Assembly (NCBI GenBank): GCA_903944085.1
Contig: CAJAQO010000319.1
Location: 1-49,757 of the forward strand
Origin: an uncultured Verrucomicrobia subdivision 3 bacterium
GTDB lineage: Bacteria > Verrucomicrobiota > Verrucomicrobiia > Limisphaerales > UBA11358
Length of the DNA stretch: 49,757 bases
Direction: 5' to 3'
Shown here in pieces: positions 45,217-49,757 of the stretch. The notes beneath the pieces are model-generated. The model ran no database searches and had not been told where the DNA came from. It worked only from the letters and a program-made list of their open reading frames with translations. Each line of letters opens with the position of its first letter. The first letter of the stretch is position 1. The translations under genes were made by a program, and so were the position numbers.

Positions 45217-45978
45217 TCAGTTTACCATGGCAATCTGAACCAGCCGGCGCAGAGTCTCGCCTGCCAATTTCGCGAACCGAAAATCCGCCACCTCCGAAAT
45301 GGAGGTGGTTTCCGGGTTGATTTCCACCACCGGTATTCCACGTTGTGCGGCTGCGATGATGGGTTCAATCACATAAAAAAACAGGCTGGTGGTTCCAACT
45401 GAAAAAACCAGATCAAAACCTTTCTTTTGCTCGTTTTGGAACAGATCAAGCACGCTAAAGGGCAAGTTCTCGCCGTAGAGCACTATGTCCGGTCGCAGCA
45501 TAGCCTCACATTTTGGGCAGCGTGGTAATTTCGTCAACGACTCGAACGTTTCCAGGTGAACCCAATAATTGCATTCCGTGCAGCTGATCCGCCGCAGGTT
45601 GCCATGCAACTCAAAAACATTTTGCGAACCGGCGCGTTGGTGCAGTTCGTCTATATTCTGCGTCGCAACATAAACACTGCGCCGTGGCGTTTGGAGCGCG
45701 GCCATGGCCAAGTGCGCCGCGTTCGGCACTTTCCCGCGAATGCTCAATTCCAAAATGAACAGATATTTCCAAACCAACTTTGGGTTGTTAATAAAGGTCT
45801 CGGCGGATAGAACTTCCTCAAAAGAAACGCCGTCTTCCGTCATGCCATCGGCAAATGCCGCCGTGGCTCCCCGGAAAGTGGGAATTTGCGATTCCGCCGA
45901 GACGCCCGCCCCGGTGATGAACAACACACGTTTGGCATTCTTCAGAAGTCCTCCCACTGTGGCGAAATCGCTGTTCAT
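45217..45978 (-). CDS. Sir2-family NAD-dependent protein deacylase
   Basis: The protein is 253 residues. NAD-binding motifs are GAGVSAES (23-30) with IPTFRG, and TQNID (106-110). The catalytic His is His125 (FELHGN). Four zinc cysteines are at 133, 136, 154 and 157 (CTEC, CPKC), and RPDIVLYGE follows. The family removes acetyl or longer acyl groups from lysines using NAD. The Ala/Tyr/Arg pattern of desuccinylases is not evident, so deacetylation is the simplest guess. It stands alone on the minus strand. Confidence 0.94.
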   Translation of the reverse strand: MNSDFATVGGLLKNAKRVLFITGAGVSAESQIPTFRGATAAFADGMTEDGVSFEEVLSAETFINNPKLVWKYLFILELSIRGKVPNAAHLAMAALQTPRRSVYVATQNIDELHQRAGSQNVFELHGNLRRISCTECNYWVHLETFESLTKLPRCPKCEAMLRPDIVLYGENLPFSVLDLFQNEQKKGFDLVFSVGTTSLFFYVIEPIIAAAQRGIPVVEINPETTSISEVADFRFAKLAGETLRRLVQIAMVN

Positions 45979-46262
45979 GCATCACTGGTTTTATTGCTTC
46001 GATAATTATGCAAGAAGATCTCCCACCCGCCACCTATATTTTTTGACATCCATCAAGGATTTGTCTCAAGGCACTCATCTTTCGCGGATATACAGAACAG
46101 ATGGACCGATGACAGAACCGCCTATTCTTAATCACACCGGCCCCGCTATGAAAGCATTACCCTCGCCCATCATGATCCGCATTCCTGGTCTTGGCTGCCA
46201 CGCAACTTATATCAGCATGTAGTCGTGCCCAATGGTGCAGCCTAAGCTCCTTTTTCTCGCGC

Positions 46263-46793
46263 TTAGAACGACCAGTTCACAATCGGAAAGCCGGTGGCGA
46301 GTTTGTCCGGAAATTCTTTAAACCACGGGTTGTTCAGCGCGACATTCACCAACCCGACTTGCACGCCACGGAGATTCTCCGCGTAGTTCACCATGCCCCA
46401 CTGAAGGCCGTGAAAATCCTGCGCTACATTAATCCAACCGGATTGCAGACCGGTGAACGTGCCCTGCGAGTAGTTGATCGCGCCGCATTGCCAACCAAAG
46501 AATTTCTCCCGGCTGATATTCACCATGCCCCACGCCACGCCGGTGTAGGAGTCGGCATAGTTCACCAACCCCCAGGCCAGACCCTGGCTGTCGCCAGTGC
46601 TGCCGTTGACGAAACCGATGTTCAGGCTGTATTGCGGGTTTTCGCCCCAGATGTTCAGCGACAAACCGTTGATCTGCGTGGTTCGGGAGTGGATAGCGAT
46701 GTCCGGCGTCAGCGACGCTTGGAACATGGCATCGTCTGCTTTTAAGCCAAAGGTGCCAGCCGCAAGGATTGTGAGGATGAGTAATTGTTTCAT
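46263..46793 (-). CDS. Secreted surface-repeat protein (LA_2272-like)
   Basis: The protein is 176 residues from ATG 46793, with signal peptide MKQLLILTILAAGTFGLKA. The mature part has a repeated pattern of about 19-23 residues, G-(L/V)-x-x-G-x-(V/I)-N: GLAWGLVNYA, GVAWGMVNIS, GWQCGAINYS, GLQSGWINVA, GLQWGMVNYA, GVQVGLVNVA. This matches the LA_2272 surface-repeat type, predicted to form an outer-membrane or surface beta structure of unknown function. Two palindromes lie in its upstream region (46805-46823 and 46841-46858). Confidence 0.8.
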   Translation of the reverse strand: MKQLLILTILAAGTFGLKADDAMFQASLTPDIAIHSRTTQINGLSLNIWGENPQYSLNIGFVNGSTGDSQGLAWGLVNYADSYTGVAWGMVNISREKFFGWQCGAINYSQGTFTGLQSGWINVAQDFHGLQWGMVNYAENLRGVQVGLVNVALNNPWFKEFPDKLATGFPIVNWSF

Positions 46794-46804
46794 GTGTAAT
46801 ATTT

Positions 46805-46823
46805 CTGGTTAACAATTAACCAG
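46805..46823. promoter_or_regulatory. Perfect palindrome just upstream of the surface-repeat gene
   Basis: CTGGTTAA-CAA-TTAACCAG has perfect 8-bp arms with a 3-bp spacer, 11 bp upstream of the start codon. A -10-like TATTAC lies between it and the ATG. The position would suit a repressor. Confidence 0.55.
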
Positions 46824-46840
46824 ATTCCATTTTTTGAACA

Positions 46841-46858
46841 ATGGGGTGAACACCTTAC
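46841..46858. promoter_or_regulatory. Degenerate palindrome ATGGGGTGAACACCTTAC (copy 3)
   Basis: It matches the consensus ATGGGGTGAACACCCCAT at 15 of 18 positions, with the right arm eroded. It is 47 bp upstream of the surface-repeat gene start. Confidence 0.5.
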
Positions 46859-47031
46859 ATTCGACGCCGATGGTTTCAGTTTTTAAAAACCAGATTCGGA
46901 TGGCAGTGAACAATGCAACAGGCATATGCCGGCTGAGACCGGAGAGGCTTTCCAACCAGACACATTGTAAACTAGCCGGCAATTCTTCAAACTCTAGCTC
47001 AAGCATAGAGTTGTTCCATCCCCTATGTCTT

Positions 47032-47862
47032 TCAAATCACCGCCGTGATTTTTACCGCCACCGTCATTTTACGCTCCCGCGTGCCGTGGTAATTGCCGCT
47101 AATGGGCGGCACATCGGAGTAATCCCGGCCGTGGCCGATCTTCACATAGGTTTCACTGATTTGGCGGTTGTGCGTGGGGTCGAGTCCGCGCCAACCATGG
47201 CCGGGAATGAACACCTCCACCCACGCGTGCGTGGCACTCGCTCTTTCGGTGGCCAGATAGCCGCTGACATAGCGCGCGGGAATTTTCAGCGCCCGGCACA
47301 ACCCGATCAGCAGATGCGCAAAATCCTGGCAAACGCCGCGCCGATCCTTCATCACTTCGGCCATGTGCGTGTGGACATGCGTGGAGAAGGATTCATATTT
47401 CAGAAAACCAAAGACGAATTCCATCAGGGCCAGCACGGCTAACCACGCGTCATCCTGTCCATGCGTGGCGTCCAAGGCCAGCTTCCAAGCCTCGGGCGAA
47501 AGCCCCACAAACCGGCTGGCTTGCAAATAAGCATGCCAATTTTCAAGGTTCGGCACGCTCCGTATTGCCGCCAACGAGCACAGTTTTTCCGTCGCCGGCA
47601 ACGGCGCTGGCGGATGCGTGTTGACGCGCGATTGCGCCTCGATCAAGAGGGAGTTGTGCGGTTCGGTGATTTCAAAACGGCTGATCCGGTTCGAATATAG
47701 ATCATGGGAATACGTGAGCCGCGACGCCGGAAGCACCTTGAGAATAAATGATTCCACCGTCTGCTCCGGGATGGGCATCGGCTGCAGGCAGATGTTGTTG
47801 ACACTGTCACGCACCGCCGTCGCGTAATCGTAACGCGTGCTGTGAAAGATTTCCCATTTCAT
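47032..47862 (-). CDS. Transglutaminase-like cysteine protease-fold protein
   Basis: The protein is 276 residues from ATG 47862 (TTG 47877 would add five). The N-terminal Bact_transglu_N-type domain (FHSTRYDYATAVRDSVNNIC) is followed by a transglutaminase core with Cys178 (RRGVCQDFAHLL), His212 (SATHAWVEVF) and Asp228 (WRGLDPT), all present. There is no signal peptide. Family members are often putative peptidases or amidases. They commonly neighbour alpha-E/circularly-permuted ATP-grasp genes, which are not visible here. Substrate unknown. Confidence 0.93.
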   Translation of the reverse strand: MKWEIFHSTRYDYATAVRDSVNNICLQPMPIPEQTVESFILKVLPASRLTYSHDLYSNRISRFEITEPHNSLLIEAQSRVNTHPPAPLPATEKLCSLAAIRSVPNLENWHAYLQASRFVGLSPEAWKLALDATHGQDDAWLAVLALMEFVFGFLKYESFSTHVHTHMAEVMKDRRGVCQDFAHLLIGLCRALKIPARYVSGYLATERASATHAWVEVFIPGHGWRGLDPTHNRQISETYVKIGHGRDYSDVPPISGNYHGTRERKMTVAVKITAVI

Positions 47863-47962
47863 AAATTTGCGTTCCAAGAGAGTGTGTTCGGGCGAGATTT
47901 TCCGCCGCGCATTAAAGTCAGCGACCAGTTTTGGTTAGTTAAGCCTCACCGCCAAATTGCCA

Positions 47963-48052
47963 TCAGACGTCGGGATAGATCAATTGGATCGCCCACGGAA
48001 AACCGCTCAGAATAACCGACGGGGCTTTCAAGCCGCCAATCGAGGCCGCCAT
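47963..48052 (-). pseudogene. Fragment resembling the start of a CheB methylesterase domain
   Basis: The frame reads (V-I-A)-MAASIGGLKAPSVILSGFP and stops at 47963 after 29 codons. CheB domains begin with a GAS-x-GG-(L/V)-x-A-L pattern followed by LSxLP. Here Ser and the GG pair are kept, and AAS replaces GAS. The rest of the domain is missing. Assigned by eye only. Confidence 0.45.
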
Positions 48053-48208
48053 GGCGATGACACATCTCGCGGGGACGCATTGAGAAACACTCATAAACAG
48101 TGATGATTCAGCCCTCGCTGGTTTTATCTGAACTGGCCAGCTCGCCGGCGTTCAAGATTTTTTCCGTTCATAGCTTGATCACATTATGAAAAAAGCCATG
48201 CGACCGCC

Positions 48209-48226
48209 ATGGGGTGAACACCCCAT
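48209..48226. promoter_or_regulatory. Palindrome ATGGGGTGAACACCCCAT upstream of the response regulator (copy 4)
   Basis: Identical to copy 1. Its centre is 42.5 bp upstream of the ATG at 48260. With TATAAT at 48248-48253, transcription would begin at about 48260, so the site would be at about -42.5, next to the -35 region. Confidence 0.65.
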
Positions 48227-48247
48227 AGGCCAGCCCGGTTTTCCGCT

Positions 48248-48253
48248 TATAAT
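48248..48253 (+). promoter_or_regulatory. -10 element TATAAT for a possibly leaderless transcript
   Basis: A consensus TATAAT ends 6 bp before the ATG of the response-regulator gene. No good -35 is present, as expected if the palindrome binds an activator. A start at or near the ATG would leave no Shine-Dalgarno sequence. Confidence 0.45.
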
Positions 48254-48259
48254 CGTGGC

Positions 48260-48775
48260 ATGAAGAAAAATGGAATTTCTCAAACAGGAGCCGTGGCGGA
48301 AGCTTGGTCCACCGCTCCCCTTCAACGACAGCCCAATCTTCGCCAGCGCATTCTTGTGGTGGAAGATGATCCGTTAATCCGCCGGCTCAACAGCGAAGTG
48401 TTGATTTATTCGGGTTACCAAGTGGACGCCGCCGATGATGGGGCCATCGCCTGGGAAGCGCTGCTGGTGAACAATTATGACCTGATGATCACCGACAATG
48501 ACATGCCGAATTTGACCGGAGTAGATTTGCTGAAGAAGGTTCATGCCACCCGCATGGCCATGCCGGTCGTCATGGCCACGGGAACTTTGCCCGCCCGGGA
48601 ATTTGCCCAATCCCCGTGGTTGCAGCCCGCCGCCGTGGTGCTCAAGCCTTACACTTTCGATGAACTGCTGGCAACGGTGGAAGATGTTTTACTGGCAACT
48701 GCCGCTGCGCGTGCGGAGATTCCGCCGCCGCCAAGCTGGCTGGGCAAGCTGGCAGCCGGTGATTTGCGGCCATGA
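48260..48775 (+). CDS. Receiver-only response regulator
   Basis: The protein is 171 residues. After a non-conserved tail of about 28 residues, the receiver starts QRILVVEDDPLIRRLNSEVL. The acidic pair (VVEDD), the phosphoacceptor Asp79 (LMITDNDMPNLTG), Thr/Ser in VVMATGTL and Lys in VVLKPYTFDELL are all present. There is no output domain, so it acts by protein contact, for example in a phosphorelay. The hybrid kinase at 28280 has the same style of receiver, but no link is proven. A palindrome and a -10 element lie directly upstream. Confidence 0.92.
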   Translation: MKKNGISQTGAVAEAWSTAPLQRQPNLRQRILVVEDDPLIRRLNSEVLIYSGYQVDAADDGAIAWEALLVNNYDLMITDNDMPNLTGVDLLKKVHATRMAMPVVMATGTLPAREFAQSPWLQPAAVVLKPYTFDELLATVEDVLLATAAARAEIPPPPSWLGKLAAGDLRP

Positions 48776-48853
48776 GGTTTCTGACGGTTGCTACGGTGAC
48801 CAATGAAAGACCGCTGATACTGGCGGAACGTGCCGGGCATGGACTTCGGGTTA

Positions 48854-48861
48854 CACCCCAT
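48854..48861. promoter_or_regulatory. Half-site CACCCCAT upstream of the small secreted protein
   Basis: ACACCCCATGG at this place equals one arm of the recurring palindrome, 34 bp upstream of ATG 48896. A single 8-bp half-site could be chance. Confidence 0.25.
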
Positions 48862-48895
48862 GGTGGTGGCGTTCTGGCCGGAATATTCTGATCCT

Positions 48896-49339
48896 ATGAA
48901 TAACAAAAAACATTTTTTTAAAGCCAATCCGGCTGGATTCGTCGCCGGTGCGGTGCTGCTGGCGGCGCTGACCACCGCCGTTGGCCGGGCTGACGCGCAA
49001 AATTCCGGGGTAACCATAACCCCACCCGTGGTGGTGGCACCCGTTGCAGTGCCAGACAATTACGTTTATTATCCGAATTACGGCGTTTATTACAACCGCC
49101 ACCGCCAGCAATACAATTATTTAAGAGGCAATGTCTGGGTGGCGCAACCGGCACCGGAGGGTGTTTCGGTGAATGCGCTGCTGGCTTCACCGTCGGTGAA
49201 CATGGAGTTTCATGACTCCCCGGAAAGACACCATGCCGAGATGCTCAAAAAGTATCCGCATGATTGGAAGCCTTCGGCAGTGCCTCAAGACCGCAAGGAA
49301 GAACGGAAGGATGCCACCCCGGATCACGACAAGAAATAG
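48896..49339 (+). CDS. Small secreted protein, unknown function
   Basis: The protein is 147 residues from ATG 48896, with a signal peptide (FVAGAVLLAALTTAVGRADA). The mature part has a Tyr-rich stretch (DNYVYYPNYGVYYNRHRQQY), then LRGNVWVAQPAPEGVSVNAL, ASPSVNMEFHDSPERHHAEM and a basic-acidic tail. It resembles a recurrent group of small exported proteins in Verrucomicrobiota and Acidobacteriota, from memory, with no known function. The frame is open back to 48830, but ATG 48896 gives the signal peptide. Confidence 0.75.
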   Translation: MNNKKHFFKANPAGFVAGAVLLAALTTAVGRADAQNSGVTITPPVVVAPVAVPDNYVYYPNYGVYYNRHRQQYNYLRGNVWVAQPAPEGVSVNALLASPSVNMEFHDSPERHHAEMLKKYPHDWKPSAVPQDRKEERKDATPDHDKK

Positions 49340-49461
49340 TCGGCCGAGCCAGGCTGACGCCCGCGAGTGATTACCTAACCTACCAGCGCCTTGCTCTGCA
49401 ATCTCGGGCGAAATCTATGGCCAGCGAAGTTGGAACATTTTTGCCGGCTCAAAACATCAAA
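49340..49461. other. Short gap at the window end
   Basis: 122 bp between the small secreted protein and the convergent short frame; nothing recognised. Confidence 0.3.
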
Positions 49462-49548
49462 TTAGGTGGCGCGGATTATCGGCAAAGCGTCCGTAAACAG
49501 CGGCGCGGCCATACCGATATAACACATCGTTACGAATAATTTTTTCAT
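49462..49548 (-). CDS. 28-codon frame with signal-peptide-like start, possibly a truncated gene
   Basis: From ATG 49548 the frame reads MKKLFVTMCYIGMAAPLFTD then ALPIIRAT and stops. The start is 2 bp after the stop of the upstream frame, as in a coupled operon, and the first 19 residues look like a signal peptide. Either a very small exported peptide or a gene cut short by a frameshift. Confidence 0.3.
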   Translation of the reverse strand: MKKLFVTMCYIGMAAPLFTDALPIIRAT

Positions 49549-49550
49549 GT

Positions 49551-49757
49551 TTATTTTGCGAAAAGGTTTTTAACTCTGCCCGATTGCCGGACAAAAGGCA
49601 ATCCGATAACGGCGATCAAATAAAGCCCGCCGGCAATCTGACGGTGGATGGACAATCCCGGCGGCAAAATGTTCAAATCAGCGGCCGGGGACGGCCGCGC
49701 TCCGCCGTCACCGCCCTCGGCGGCATCCCGAACAATGTGCAAGTCGGCGACCTGGGC
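49551..49757 (-). CDS. 3' end of an unidentified gene cut by the window edge
   Basis: The minus-strand frame is open from the window edge to TAA 49551 (68 codons). It contains a hydrophobic stretch (IAGGLYLIAVIGLPFV) and ends RQSGRVKNLFAK. Part of it overlaps a GC-rich repeat-like segment near 49680-49720, so the upper portion may not be coding. Unrecognised. Confidence 0.3.
   Translation of the reverse strand, partial: AQVADLHIVRDAAEGGDGGARPSPAADLNILPPGLSIHRQIAGGLYLIAVIGLPFVRQSGRVKNLFAK

Larger units (their letters stand above)
47863..48259. other. Intergenic region upstream of the response regulator
   Basis: 397 bp holding a CheB-like fragment on the minus strand (47963-48052), palindrome copy 4 (48209-48226) and a -10-like TATAAT (48248-48253). 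Confidence 0.5.

Overview
The window looks like a chromosomal piece of a soil or freshwater Verrucomicrobiota bacterium, probably Pedosphaera/Limisphaera-like. This is inferred from gene content, not from a marker gene. The clues are giant secreted proteins built from autotransporter-associated beta-strand repeats with no beta-barrel, verrucomicrobial C-terminal tails ending in FYRLVYP, FYRVSRP or FFRVVVP, a G-type pseudopilin, a DUF3300-DUF2950 pair, a class II (B12-dependent) ribonucleotide reductase, and many intergenic palindromes. I see no rRNA, tRNA or CRISPR array.

Region 1 (1-18,890, all + strand) is an accessory block of secreted proteins. Two tandem beta-strand-repeat paralogues come first. 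The first carries an in-frame TGA (264-266) exactly where its intact neighbour has Trp. The second is fused to a SASA/CE6-type acetylesterase domain. A 1,624-residue protein follows, with a family-4 rhamnogalacturonan lyase, four fibronectin III domains and the same beta-strand module. After a degraded IS3-like remnant comes a 2,000-residue protein with three Ig-like/PA14-like pairs, closed by a strong terminator. Lyase plus acetylesterase on a shared scaffold suggests attack on acetylated pectin (rhamnogalacturonan I).

Region 2 (19,484-30,840) is mostly housekeeping. It holds a pseudopilin, trxB and nrdJ on the minus strand, then yhbY, phoH, ybeY, a DUF502 membrane protein, recO and a hybrid histidine kinase on the plus strand. 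Hairpin-forming repeats sit in several of the gaps, and a heptamer tandem repeat lies inside ybeY.

Region 3 (30,840-39,280, mostly minus) holds an unknown protein, a frameshifted beta-lactamase-family hydrolase, a roughly 1-kb gene-free stretch with palindromes and fifteen 21-bp repeats, dnaK, and the DUF3300-DUF2950 pair.

Region 4 (40,005-44,905, +) is a compact efflux operon: marR, aaeB-like, aaeX-like, aaeA-like and an MFS gene. All four junctions are 4-bp ATGA overlaps, and a palindrome touches the marR start.

Region 5 (44,906-49,757) has a sirtuin, a surface-repeat protein, a transglutaminase, a receiver-only response regulator, a small secreted protein, and decayed receiver and CheB-like fragments.

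The most interesting non-coding signal is a near-perfect palindrome, ATGGGGTGAACACCCCAT. It occurs four times (36,821; 39,351; 46,841; 48,209), each time 34-90 bp upstream of a gene start: dnaK, DUF3300, the surface-repeat protein and the response regulator. A half-site lies upstream of a fifth gene. This could be an unrecognised operator set or a REP-like family.
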